Shown here piece after piece: positions 8,277 to 15,897 of a DNA stretch of 45,662 nucleotides. This stretch comes from Nonomuraea deserti (GTDB lineage Bacteria; Actinomycetota; Actinomycetes; Streptosporangiales; Streptosporangiaceae). A program made the position numbers and the translations under genes. How positions within the stretch are numbered: position 1 is the stretch's first letter; every line of letters begins with the position of its first letter. The notes under the pieces are model-generated. The model saw only the letters and a list, made by a program, of their open reading frames with translations. It was not told where the DNA came from and searched no databases. The DNA lies in NCBI RefSeq assembly GCF_004348685.1, contig NZ_SMKO01000063.1, positions 1 through 45,662 of the forward strand, written 5' to 3'.

Positions 8277-9247
8277 ACCTGCCCGTCTGGGTCTGGCTGG
8301 CCACGATCGGCGGATTCTGCATCGTGCTCGCGTTCGACTTCTACCTCGTCGCCCGCAACCCGCACGAACCCTCCTTCAGGGAATGTGTGGCCTGGGTGTC
8401 GTTCTACGTGGGCTTGGCCGTGGCCTTCGGCGCCGGCCTGCTCCTGTTGTCGGGCCCCGCGCATGGCGGGGAGTTCTTCGCCGGGTGGATCACCGAGTAT
8501 TCGCTCAGCGTGGACAACCTCTTCGTCTTCCTGCTGATCATGAGCCGATTCCAGGTGCCGCGTCAGTATCGCCAGAAGGTGCTGCTCATCGGCATCATCC
8601 TGGCGCTGATGATGCGCGGCGCCTTCATCGCGGCCGGCGCCGAGGCGGTCTCCAGGTTCGACTGGCTCTTCTACGTCTTCGGCGCGTTCCTCGTCTACAC
8701 CGCGTGGAAACTGATCGGCCACGAGGACGACGACGCGGAATTCTCCGAGAACCTCGCTCTGCGCACGGTGCGCCGGGTGCTCCCGACCACGGACACCTAC
8801 CACGGCGCCCGGCTCACCGTGCATCTGGGCCGCAGGATGGTCACCCCGATGCTGATCGTGATGGTCGCCATCGGGACGACCGACCTGCTGTTCGCCCTCG
8901 ACTCGATCCCGGCCATCTTCGGGCTCACCAAGGAGCCCTATCTGGTGTTCACCGCCAACGCCTTCGCCCTGATGGGGCTGCGGCAGCTCTTCTTCCTCAT
9001 CGGCGGGCTGCTCGACCGGCTCGTCTACCTGAGCAAGGGGCTGTCGGTGGTGCTGGCCTTCATCGGGGTGAAGCTGATCCTCGAGGCCCTGCACCACGAC
9101 GGCGTGTCGTGGGCGCCGGAGATCCCGATCATGGTTTCTCTCGGCGTCATCCTCGGCACCCTGGCGGTCACCACGGTGCTGAGCTTGATGAAGTCGTCCC
9201 GCGACGCCAGGGCGAAGGAGGTGGAACCGGAGCCTGCCGACCGCTGA
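8273..9247 (+). CDS. terC: TerC/Alx family membrane protein
   Basis: This 324-residue protein has about nine transmembrane segments. Conserved acidic membrane motifs of TerC/Alx are present: EYSLSVDNLFVFLLIM near residue 80 and TTDLLFALDSIPAIFG near residue 203. The hydrophilic loop between residues 155 and 185 is also typical. Characterised relatives (Alx, YceF/YkoY-type TerC) export Mn(II) or protect against metal and pH stress. It is coupled by a four-base overlap to the small membrane gene before it and is the last gene of the operon. An Nramp-like protein and a TerC-like protein together would usually suggest manganese balance, but the Nramp-like partner lacks metal motifs. Confidence 0.88.
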   Translation: MNLPVWVWLATIGGFCIVLAFDFYLVARNPHEPSFRECVAWVSFYVGLAVAFGAGLLLLSGPAHGGEFFAGWITEYSLSVDNLFVFLLIMSRFQVPRQYRQKVLLIGIILALMMRGAFIAAGAEAVSRFDWLFYVFGAFLVYTAWKLIGHEDDDAEFSENLALRTVRRVLPTTDTYHGARLTVHLGRRMVTPMLIVMVAIGTTDLLFALDSIPAIFGLTKEPYLVFTANAFALMGLRQLFFLIGGLLDRLVYLSKGLSVVLAFIGVKLILEALHHDGVSWAPEIPIMVSLGVILGTLAVTTVLSLMKSSRDARAKEVEPEPADR

Positions 9248-9280
9248 CGCGCCTCGGACCTGAGGCCGAGGCCGCGCGCG

Positions 9281-9296
9281 GGGGCGGCGACGCCCC
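9281..9296 (+). terminator. GC-rich hairpin after the oxalate operon
   Basis: GGGGCG-GCGA-CGCCCC is a perfect six-base stem with a GNRA tetraloop, 33 bases after the terC stop. There is no clear T-run, which is common in high-GC actinomycetes. It is a plausible terminator for the + strand operon. Confidence 0.45.
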
Positions 9297-9344
9297 TGCC
9301 GCGGCTCAGCGGCATGCTCACATCGACGTGCTCAAGGGGTCTGC

Positions 9345-9398
9345 TCAGGGACGGGGACTCTTGTGTACGTCGTGCTGCCGTTTCACAGTTGGCGCAGG
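9345..9398 (-). repeat. Left copy of imperfect direct repeat at the edge of the 9.4-17.8 kb block
   Basis: The segment from TCAG at 9345 to GCGCAGG near 9397 resembles 17762-17813 in the same orientation; in its first 32 bases about 26 match. Read on the - strand it encodes HDVHKSPRP-stop, against QDVRKSPRC-stop at the end of the intact small gene at 17762-17944. Only this tail is present here, so it looks like a detached 3' end. The right part overlaps the end of the SDR gene, so similarity there may be partly chance. Confidence 0.5.
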
Positions 9399-10171
9399 GC
9401 TCCTCCGTCGATGGCCCACTCGGCGCCGGTGACCTGGCCGGTGCGGGGGGACAGCAGGTAGGCGATGACGCCGGCCACCTCCTCCGGGGTGCCGATGCGC
9501 CCGGTGGGCAGACGTCGCTCGACACGGATGAAGTGGTCGACGGCGTCTGCCGGCGGCAGATCGAAACGTTGGGCCAGCTGCTCGGCGAAGCCGCCAGGAG
9601 CGTCGAAGAGCGCGGTGCGCGTAGGGCCCGGAGAAACGATGTTGGACCGCACCCCAGCCGGCCCTAGGGCCGCGGCCAGGGATTTCGACACCGACAGCAG
9701 TGCCGCCTTGGACGCGGCGTAGTCGGCGATGGACGCATCGGGCATGCGGGCCGCCTCGCTGGCGACGTGGACGATGCTGCCGCCCTCGGGGTTCTGCGTC
9801 AGGAGCGGCAGCGCAGCTCGCGTGAGCCGGACAGCTGAATGCAGGTTGAGCTCGAAGGTGGCGTGCCACTGGTCATCGTCGATGTCGGCGAACGAGTCGC
9901 GGGAGATCAGGGCGGCCGCGTTGTTGACCAGTCCGTCGAGCTTGCCGTGGCGGTCCATGATCTGTGTGACGACCTGCGTCGCGACTGCCGGATCGGTGAG
10001 GTCGGCGCGGATGAACTGGGTGCCGGGCGGCAGTGCGGGCGGAGAGGAGGTGCCGCGGGCGAGCGCCACGACCTGAGCTCCTTCCCCGGCGAGCAGATGG
10101 GCGGTCGCCAGGCCGATGCCGCTGGTCGCACCGGTTACGAGAATGACCTTGCCGGAGAGATACAGGTCCAT
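9383..10171 (-). CDS. Short-chain dehydrogenase/reductase (classical SDR)
   Basis: This 262-residue NAD(P)-dependent oxidoreductase has the Rossmann cofactor motif TGATSGIG near residue 13, NNAA near residue 85, the catalytic Ser in VHVASEA and the Tyr-x3-Lys pair in YAASKAA. The C-terminal GAEWAIDGGALRQL is typical. The substrate cannot be told from sequence. The ATG at 10171 is chosen because AAGGAG lies a few bases upstream; a longer reading frame to 10444 runs through a pentamer repeat and the tetR gene and is not real. It lies 77 bases after tetR on the same strand, so it is probably co-transcribed and controlled by that repressor. Confidence 0.88.
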   Translation of the reverse strand: MDLYLSGKVILVTGATSGIGLATAHLLAGEGAQVVALARGTSSPPALPPGTQFIRADLTDPAVATQVVTQIMDRHGKLDGLVNNAAALISRDSFADIDDDQWHATFELNLHSAVRLTRAALPLLTQNPEGGSIVHVASEAARMPDASIADYAASKAALLSVSKSLAAALGPAGVRSNIVSPGPTRTALFDAPGGFAEQLAQRFDLPPADAVDHFIRVERRLPTGRIGTPEEVAGVIAYLLSPRTGQVTGAEWAIDGGALRQL

Positions 10172-10186
10172 GGTGTGCTCCTTGGA

Positions 10187-10216
10187 AGCCGAGCCGAGCC
10201 GAGCCGAGCCGAGCCG
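10187..10216. repeat. Pentanucleotide tandem repeat, AGCCG x 6
   Basis: Six perfect copies of AGCCG lie in the 77-base gap between tetR and the SDR gene, directly upstream of the SDR ribosome site. Such a short repeat in a leader can change copy number by slippage. An effect on SDR expression is only a possibility. Confidence 0.85.
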
Positions 10217-10248
10217 GAGAGGATGGGATGGGTGCCTTATGGGCGTGG

Positions 10249-10857
10249 TCAGACGAACGCCCCGGCGCGGGCTGCGGCCAAAGTGCGCAGAGCCGCCCGC
10301 TCGGCGACGGTCGCATCGATGACCTCCCGGGTGACCAGCAGGCGATAGTAGATGGGCGCGGAGATGGCCCGGATGACTTCCTCGCCGTCGGTGCCCGGCG
10401 GCAGCTCGCCGCGCGCGATCGCCAGGTCGACGCACTCTGCCCACTCGTCGATGCGACGGACATAGAACGCCCGAAGAGCGTCGGCCGCACCTCCGTCGCA
10501 GGTGGCAGCTGTGATCATGGCTTCGAGTGTCGGGCCCAGACGCTTGTCGGTGATGCCGTGGAGAACGTTGGCAGCATGAGCGCGTAGGTCTCCTTCGATG
10601 GTTCCCGTGTTGGCGTGCGGAGCCGACTGCTCGGCGAGTTCCTTCATCAGATCAATCACGAGACCTGCGGTTGTTCCCCAGCGACGGTACAAGGTGGTTT
10701 TGCCCACGCCTGCTCGTGACGCCACGTGATCCATGACCAAGCCATGGAAGCCGTGTTCCATCAGCTCGTCCTGGGTTGCCTCGAGCACGGCGGCACGCAC
10801 TCTGGCTGTGCGACCGCCAGGACGCACCGTCCCTGCCGAGCGGGAATCCTGATTCAT
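10249..10857 (-). CDS. TetR-family transcriptional regulator
   Basis: This 202-residue protein has an N-terminal helix-turn-helix (about residues 17-65; helices ATQDELMEHGFHGLVMDHVA, then AGVGKTTLYRRW with the recognition helix). The C-terminal ligand domain resembles TetR proteins with a TetR_C-type fold (FYVRRIDEWAECVDLAIARGEL, then ISAPIYYRLLVTRE). A palindrome with a ten-base spacer lies 36 bases upstream of its start, and two more of the same design lie before the SGNH hydrolase gene about 6.4 kb away. This suggests autoregulation and control of that gene. The neighbouring SDR gene is the likely co-transcribed target. Confidence 0.92.
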   Translation of the reverse strand: MNQDSRSAGTVRPGGRTARVRAAVLEATQDELMEHGFHGLVMDHVASRAGVGKTTLYRRWGTTAGLVIDLMKELAEQSAPHANTGTIEGDLRAHAANVLHGITDKRLGPTLEAMITAATCDGGAADALRAFYVRRIDEWAECVDLAIARGELPPGTDGEEVIRAISAPIYYRLLVTREVIDATVAERAALRTLAAARAGAFV

Positions 10858-10892
10858 GGAGGCTCCTCGACATGTCAGCGTGACGCCGATGC

Positions 10893-10914
10893 TATCGGCA
10901 CAAATGACCCGTTA
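10893..10914 (-). promoter_or_regulatory. TetR-type operator upstream of tetR
   Basis: TATCGG-N10-CCGTTA. The right half and spacer (read on the - strand as TAACGGGTCATTTGTGCCG) match 17 of 19 bases of the site before the SGNH gene at 17217. The spacing is identical in all three copies found. Confidence 0.6.
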
Positions 10915-11003
10915 AGAACGTGGCCCGCTGGTCTTGCCGCATCGGGCCCTGAACACCGTCTCGCCCCACCGAACGCGCAGTCCGGTGGAGCGACTCCATA
11001 GGC

Positions 11004-12062
11004 TCAGGGGATGATGCGGCGTTCGCGCATGCCGGACAGGATGTTGAGGAACATCTCCTCGGTGTCGACGAAGTCGTGGAAGCCGAAGCGCCGGGCCTTG
11101 GTGCCGTCGGCGAACATGTCGTAGTCCCAGGAGAACACGAAGTCGCCGAATCCCCATGACGACAGCTCTTCGTAGGTGTGCTGCTCCAGGCCGTACTTGC
11201 GCGTCATCTCCTCCCAGAGCGGAGCCTTGTCAGCCATGACGGTCGCCAGTGACATGGGAAGCGGGCTGGCGACTTCCAGATCGAAGAATGTGGCGATCTT
11301 CGGCCACATGTCGTCCCAGCGGAACAGATCGCCGTTGTTGATGTTGAAGGCCTGGTTCGCGCATCGGGGATCGGTCGCTGCCCAGACGGTTGCCTTGGCG
11401 AGCAGCCCGGCGTCGGTCATCTCGAGGAGGCTGTGGTAGGCCCCCGGCTTGCCTGGGAAGCGCATGGGCACGCCGAGCTCCTTGGCGATGGAGCCGTAGA
11501 CGGCGATCACCATGGCCAGATTCATGGGATTGCCGAGGGCGAAGCCGCACACGACGGACGGGCGGATCGCCGACCATGTCCAGGACTTGCCCTGCTGCCG
11601 CTGCTCCAGAAACTCCTGCTGGTCGACGTTGAACTCCGGCGGCATGTGGTGTGGGTCCGATTCGCGGGCCGGCGTCTTGAACGGTCCGAGGTGAGCGCCG
11701 TACACCTTGTAGCCCTGCATCAGGCTGATGTGAGCGAGGTCCTGTGCGAAGGGCTCGACGGCGTCGACGACATTGACGAGCATCGCGAGATTCGGCGGGA
11801 CGAGTTCGGCCCAGGTCGGCCGTTCCTGGTAGGCGGTGTAGAAGATGTGGGTGATCTCGTTCAGGCCGGAGAGCTTCTTGGCGCAGTCCTCCGGGTCGAG
11901 CAGGTCGACGGAGATGTTTCGGATGCGGCCGCTGTCCGGTGCGGAACGGCGGGATAGGCCGACCACCTCCCAGTCGTCGAAGGTGGAGAGGTGATCGACC
12001 AGGTTACGGCCGATCACGCCCTGGGCGCCGACGACGAGGGCGACCTTGCGCTGGGTGCTCAT
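11004..12062 (-). CDS. PRISE-type SDR (progesterone 5beta-reductase / iridoid synthase-like enone reductase)
   Basis: This 352-residue extended SDR starts with VALVVGAQGVIGRNLV, the dinucleotide motif. Features of the PRISE family, first known from plants, are visible in order: THIFYTAYQER, the catalytic Tyr region QGYKVYGAHLGPF followed by PARESDP, SWTWSAIRPSVVCG, GNPMNLAMVIAVYGSIAKE and LGVPMRFPGKPGAY. PRISE enzymes reduce the C=C of activated enones or 1,4-dicarbonyls with NADPH. It is the last gene of a four-gene - strand operon (cupin, transporter, esterase, this gene), which suggests catabolism of an imported ester or lactone, perhaps terpenoid-like. The substrate is unknown. Confidence 0.82.
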   Translation of the reverse strand: MSTQRKVALVVGAQGVIGRNLVDHLSTFDDWEVVGLSRRSAPDSGRIRNISVDLLDPEDCAKKLSGLNEITHIFYTAYQERPTWAELVPPNLAMLVNVVDAVEPFAQDLAHISLMQGYKVYGAHLGPFKTPARESDPHHMPPEFNVDQQEFLEQRQQGKSWTWSAIRPSVVCGFALGNPMNLAMVIAVYGSIAKELGVPMRFPGKPGAYHSLLEMTDAGLLAKATVWAATDPRCANQAFNINNGDLFRWDDMWPKIATFFDLEVASPLPMSLATVMADKAPLWEEMTRKYGLEQHTYEELSSWGFGDFVFSWDYDMFADGTKARRFGFHDFVDTEEMFLNILSGMRERRIIP

Positions 12063-12096
12063 GCGGGTGTTCTCCTGTTCGAATGGTGATGGCTGG

Positions 12097-13017
12097 TTAC
12101 GGCAGAAGGTGCCTGCGCGTCACTTCGCCGATCTGGGTGTAGAGCGTGTCGGTGCGCTCGAAAGCGCGACCGGCCAGGTAGAAGGCGTGGATCATTCCGT
12201 CGTAGCGGGTGAGCGTGACCGTCGTTCCGGCCATGGCCAGGCGTTCGGCGTACAGTTCGCCTTCGTCGCGCAGCGGGTCGTACTCGGCGGTTATCACGAG
12301 TGCTGGTGGCAGTCCGTCGAGCCGGGCCCGCAGCGGCGAGGCGTAGGGGTCCGCCGGGTCGTGAGGCCCCAGGTACTGGGCCCAGTTCCACCGCATGGTG
12401 CGGCTTTCCAGCCCGTAGCCTTGCGCGTACGTCTGGTGGGAGGCGGTCGTGCAGGCTGCGTCGGTGGCCGGATAGATGAGGATCTGGAGGCTGATGGCGG
12501 GTCCGCCTGCGTCGCGGACGCGCAGACATGTCGCAGTGGCCAGGTTGCCGCCGGCGCTGTCGCCGGAGACACCGATGCAGTTCGAGTCGATCTGCAGGTC
12601 GGTGGCGTTTTCGGCGATCCATGACACGGCCGCGTGGCAGTCGTCGAGTGCCGCGGGAAAGCGGTTCTCCGGAGCCTTGCGGTAGCCGACAGTGATGACG
12701 GCGCAGCCTGTGGCCTTCGCCAGTCTGCGCGAAGGCCGGTCGTATATCTCTGGGTCGCCGCTTACCCAGCCGCCCCCGTGGAAATGGACGAGGCACGGGT
12801 ACGGGGGCTTGCCGTGCGGATAGTGGACCCGGGCCGGCAACGCCGAAGCCGGCCCGGGGATGGTCACGTCTCGGACGTGGGCCACGGGCTCCGGCTCGCC
12901 TTGCAACTCCAGGTACTTCAGGATGCCGATGCGGGCGCCGGCGACTGTCATGCGGCCGGTGGACCTGTTCCTGGTTGTGCTGTCCAGGAGAACGGCAGTT
13001 TGCGGATCTAGAGGCAT
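12097..13017 (-). CDS. Alpha/beta hydrolase, HSL-type esterase (acetyl esterase/lipase family)
   Basis: This 306-residue esterase has the oxyanion-hole motif HFHGGGW near residue 80, the nucleophile elbow GDSAGGN near residue 151, an Asp in YDPLRDEGELYAERL and the catalytic His in YDGMIHAFY. It therefore has the full Ser-Asp-His triad of the hormone-sensitive-lipase group, which acts on short-chain esters and lactones. It lies 15 bases after the MHS transporter stop and 34 bases before the PRISE gene. A 20-base piece of its 3' end (12120-12139) recurs exactly at 17698-17717. Confidence 0.9.
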   Translation of the reverse strand: MPLDPQTAVLLDSTTRNRSTGRMTVAGARIGILKYLELQGEPEPVAHVRDVTIPGPASALPARVHYPHGKPPYPCLVHFHGGGWVSGDPEIYDRPSRRLAKATGCAVITVGYRKAPENRFPAALDDCHAAVSWIAENATDLQIDSNCIGVSGDSAGGNLATATCLRVRDAGGPAISLQILIYPATDAACTTASHQTYAQGYGLESRTMRWNWAQYLGPHDPADPYASPLRARLDGLPPALVITAEYDPLRDEGELYAERLAMAGTTVTLTRYDGMIHAFYLAGRAFERTDTLYTQIGEVTRRHLLP

Positions 13018-13032
13018 GGTCTCTCTGCGGGC

Positions 13033-14370
13033 TCAGCGCGTTGCATGAAGGACGAGGCGATTGCGGTGCAGCAGAACGCCGCCGATCGTGGTGGCGAGTC
13101 CGGAAAGGCCCATCATCGTCATCATCGGTACGGGCGATCCGCCCAGACTGCCTACGGCGGCCAGAGTAGGCAGCGGCAACAGGCCGCCGCCGACCAGGGC
13201 ACTGATCGCGATCACGGTCGCAACGCCGACGTAGCGCACCTCGACCGGGAACAAGTGCGACATCATGGTCGGCACCACCCCACCGAAGATTCCGTATGAG
13301 ATGGCGCCGACGGTCATGGCCAGCCACAGCGCGTATCGGTCCCCTGTGCCGATCAGCAGGTAAGACGGTATGGCCCACGCCATCGTCAGCACGCCTGAGA
13401 TGATCACGATGCGCTCGCGGCCCCATGCGTCGCCGTATCTGCCGCTGACCGCCACGAGAACGACCAGGGCCAAGCCGGTCAGTACCAGTCCGAGTTGCAC
13501 GTCCGCGGCGGACAACTCCGGTTGATACTTTCCGACGTATGCCAGCAGGCTGGTGAGGAACGCATAGCCGAAGGTGACCGGTCCGATCCACATCAGCACG
13601 CAGATCAGCAAGGGCCGCCGTGCCCGGCGCAGCAGCGTGCTGAACTGTCCGGAGGCGGCGCGGCGTTGCGCGGCCGCTTTGCTCGACGCCTCGACGAATT
13701 CCGGCGTCTCGGAAAGCCGGGTGCGCAGGAGAAGGCCGATGACGACCAGGACTCCGCTGAGCAGGAACGGCACTCGCCAGCCCCAGGCCTGCCAGGTGGC
13801 CTGTCCGACCACCAGGTTGACGATCAGCATCGACGCGCCGGCCGAGAGGATGCCGATCATGTTTCCGATCTGCGGGAAGGCGCCGTAGAGCGTGGCGAGC
13901 CTTGGAGGCGCGTGCTCAACGGCGACGACGACCGCGCCGGGATACTCGCCGCCCACGGCCAGTCCTTGGAGCATCCGCAGCGCTACCAGGATGACGGGGG
14001 CAGCCACGCCGATCGCGGCATAGGTCGGGAGAAGCCCGATGCCGACCGTCGCCACTCCCATGATGGCCAGCGACGCCAGCAGCGCGGGTCTGCGGCCGAG
14101 CCTGTCGCCCATGCGGCCGAACACCGTCGCGCCCAGCGGCCGGATGAGGAAGGCCACAGCGTGTCCCGAGAACGCTGCCAGGGTGCCGAGCCACGGCTCG
14201 AAGCTGGGGAAGAACAGCGGGCCGAACACACTGGCCGCGATGAAGGAGTACAGGATGAAGTCGTAGAGTTCTATCGCGTTCCCGATCATGGCCGCGAAGC
14301 CGACCTGGCGGGGCGTCAGGGCATTGCGTCGCCGTACGTGGGTGGTCGCGTCTTGGTCAGTGATTGCCAT
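13033..14370 (-). CDS. MFS transporter, metabolite:H+ symporter (MHS, ShiA/ProP-like) family
   Basis: This 445-residue protein has twelve predicted membrane segments. Diagnostic stretches are IGNAIELYDFILYSF in helix 1, RPLGATVFGRMGDRLGRRPAL between helices 2 and 3 (the MHS form of the MFS motif), and LQGLAVGGEYPGAVVVAVEHAP in helix 4. Family members import organic acids, proline/betaine or shikimate with protons. It follows the cupin gene by 29 bases and probably imports the substrate of the esterase and the PRISE reductase. Confidence 0.9.
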   Translation of the reverse strand: MAITDQDATTHVRRRNALTPRQVGFAAMIGNAIELYDFILYSFIAASVFGPLFFPSFEPWLGTLAAFSGHAVAFLIRPLGATVFGRMGDRLGRRPALLASLAIMGVATVGIGLLPTYAAIGVAAPVILVALRMLQGLAVGGEYPGAVVVAVEHAPPRLATLYGAFPQIGNMIGILSAGASMLIVNLVVGQATWQAWGWRVPFLLSGVLVVIGLLLRTRLSETPEFVEASSKAAAQRRAASGQFSTLLRRARRPLLICVLMWIGPVTFGYAFLTSLLAYVGKYQPELSAADVQLGLVLTGLALVVLVAVSGRYGDAWGRERIVIISGVLTMAWAIPSYLLIGTGDRYALWLAMTVGAISYGIFGGVVPTMMSHLFPVEVRYVGVATVIAISALVGGGLLPLPTLAAVGSLGGSPVPMMTMMGLSGLATTIGGVLLHRNRLVLHATR

Positions 14371-14399
14371 GGGATCGTGCCTTTGCCGTGGTGCTGTCG

Positions 14400-14825
14400 T
14401 CAGCTGAGCGGGAGCGGGGGGTTTGCGCTGCGGACTTGTTCGACTGTGATGAAGGCCAGATCGTCGCCGCCGATGTTCTCCAGGTCGTGCAGCAGGTATT
14501 CGCCGGAGCCGAAGACGTACTCCCGGGTTTCGCCGCGGCGGTAGGAGACTTCGCGCGTGGTGCCGTCGTGGGTGTGCTGGCGGCTGCGTCCGTCGGTCAG
14601 TGCCGTCCAGAAGTAGTCGAGTACGTGCCGGTGCGCCGGCAGTCGCTCGCCGGGGGCAAGCTTGACCTGCCAGACGCGCACCCGCTCGGACTCATGAAGC
14701 AGCAGCCCACCGACATGGCCGTTGTGAGCATTGGCCTGAAACTCGTCTCGGAGGCTCACCGGCCAGTCGCTGAAGTCCGTCCCTACGACGGCACCTGCGA
14801 GCGGAAGTTCATCCAGAAACTTCAC
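14400..14825 (-). CDS. Small cupin-domain protein
   Basis: This 141-residue protein forms a single cupin barrel. The metal motif is recognisable in KLAPGERLPAHRHVLDYFW with HxH-type histidines. The second motif, near YVFGSGEYLLHDLENIG, supplies a further His. Small cupins of this type bind a metal and either act on small acids or sense them. It is first gene of the - strand operon and divergent from a LysR gene, which probably controls it. The catalysed reaction cannot be stated. Confidence 0.7.
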   Translation of the reverse strand: MKFLDELPLAGAVVGTDFSDWPVSLRDEFQANAHNGHVGGLLLHESERVRVWQVKLAPGERLPAHRHVLDYFWTALTDGRSRQHTHDGTTREVSYRRGETREYVFGSGEYLLHDLENIGGDDLAFITVEQVRSANPPLPLS

Positions 14826-14881
14826 AGTGGGTCTCCTTCCGTGGAGCGTGGGCTGCTGAAAGTCTCGTAGGAGCCACGCCT

Positions 14882-14896
14882 ATAAGTCGAACTCAT
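14882..14896. promoter_or_regulatory. LysR-type T-N11-A box in the divergent promoter region
   Basis: ATAAGTCGAACTCAT has near-symmetric arms around CGA and the T-N11-A form of LysR boxes. It lies in the 100-base gap between the cupin gene (- strand) and the lysR gene (+ strand), 29 bases before the lysR ATG. This is the usual position for control of both directions. Confidence 0.5.
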
Positions 14897-14925
14897 ATAC
14901 TTCATAGATCCGATAAAATTCGTTC

Positions 14926-15825
14926 ATGGTGAGCCTGCGTCAGATCGAATATCTGGTCACCGTTGTGGACGAGGGCACCTTCACGCGCGCAGCCGCGCTG
15001 CTGCACGTCACCCAGCCCGCGCTGTCCCATCAGATACAGGCACTTGAGCGGTCCGTCGGCGCCACGCTGCTGGAACGAGCATCACGTGGCGCGCATCTCA
15101 CCCCAGCCGGACGCGCTTTCCTGCCACACGCCCGGGCAGTCCTCTCGGACGCGGCCAACGCTCTCTCCGCAGCCAGGCAATCGGTCGGGCTGGCCGGCGG
15201 AGAGCTCAGACTCGCGACCACCTATTCGATCAGTCTCGGCCTGCTGCCTGCTGCTTTGCGTCTGTGGAGTCGGCGCCACCCGGACGTCGACATTCGCCTC
15301 TACGAGCACCGGCATTCGGATGAGCTGATGAAGGCCATGGCGGGAGGGCAGGCAGACCTGGCCATCGGGCCTCGTCCATCGGACTGGACGGGGCCGATAC
15401 ACACGCTCGGCATCGAAGGTTTCGTCATCGCAGTCTCACGTGACGACCCCCTCGCCGTCCGTCACGCCACAGAGGTGGATCTTGGGGAGCTCCGTGAGCG
15501 CCGCTGGGTGCACTACGCGCCCGACAACGGCCTCGCCGATGTCCTGAACTTGGCGTGCGCGAGAGCCGCGTTCCAACCCAACATCGCCGTACGGACCGAA
15601 CAAACCGCGTCCGCGCCCATCCTCGCGGCCGCCGGCCTCGGGCCGGCCCTGGTTCCCGCCAACATCGTGCCGGACGGGTATGAGGGCTACGCCCTCCGGC
15701 CGTCACCGGGTGTGCACCGGGAACTCACCGCCTATGCGCGCACCGTCCCCGATGCGCTCGTCAGCGCCTTCCTCGTCATACTGAAGGAAAGTACGCGGGA
15801 GCGTCTGTCCCGCCCCGCATCTTGA
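14926..15825 (+). CDS. LysR-family transcriptional regulator
   Basis: This 299-residue protein has the N-terminal winged helix typical of the family (RQIEYLVTVVDEGTFTRAAALL, then TQPALSHQIQALERSVGATLLER). A periplasmic-binding-like effector domain follows (from about residue 90). It is transcribed divergently from the cupin-transporter-esterase-PRISE operon across a T-N11-A box. It is therefore the expected activator of that operon in response to the imported compound or a product of it. Confidence 0.93.
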   Translation: MVSLRQIEYLVTVVDEGTFTRAAALLHVTQPALSHQIQALERSVGATLLERASRGAHLTPAGRAFLPHARAVLSDAANALSAARQSVGLAGGELRLATTYSISLGLLPAALRLWSRRHPDVDIRLYEHRHSDELMKAMAGGQADLAIGPRPSDWTGPIHTLGIEGFVIAVSRDDPLAVRHATEVDLGELRERRWVHYAPDNGLADVLNLACARAAFQPNIAVRTEQTASAPILAAAGLGPALVPANIVPDGYEGYALRPSPGVHRELTAYARTVPDALVSAFLVILKESTRERLSRPAS

Positions 15826-15862
15826 CCTGCCCTTCGACGGTTGGCCGCGGTGGTTGCCGTTC

Positions 15863-15880
15863 GTCCCGCCGTTGCGGGAC
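15863..15880. terminator. Hairpin between convergent lysR and SGNH genes
   Basis: GTCCCGC-CGTT-GCGGGAC is a perfect seven-base stem with a four-base loop, between the stops of two convergent genes. It probably works in both directions. Confidence 0.55.
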
Positions 15881-15897
15881 GGGGACTCGTCAACCGG

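Noticed and set aside
9348..15889. 13-base match GGGACGGGGACTC at 9348 and 15877 as a further island repeat
   Set aside because: Too short to be meaningful in such GC-rich DNA, and the flanks do not match.
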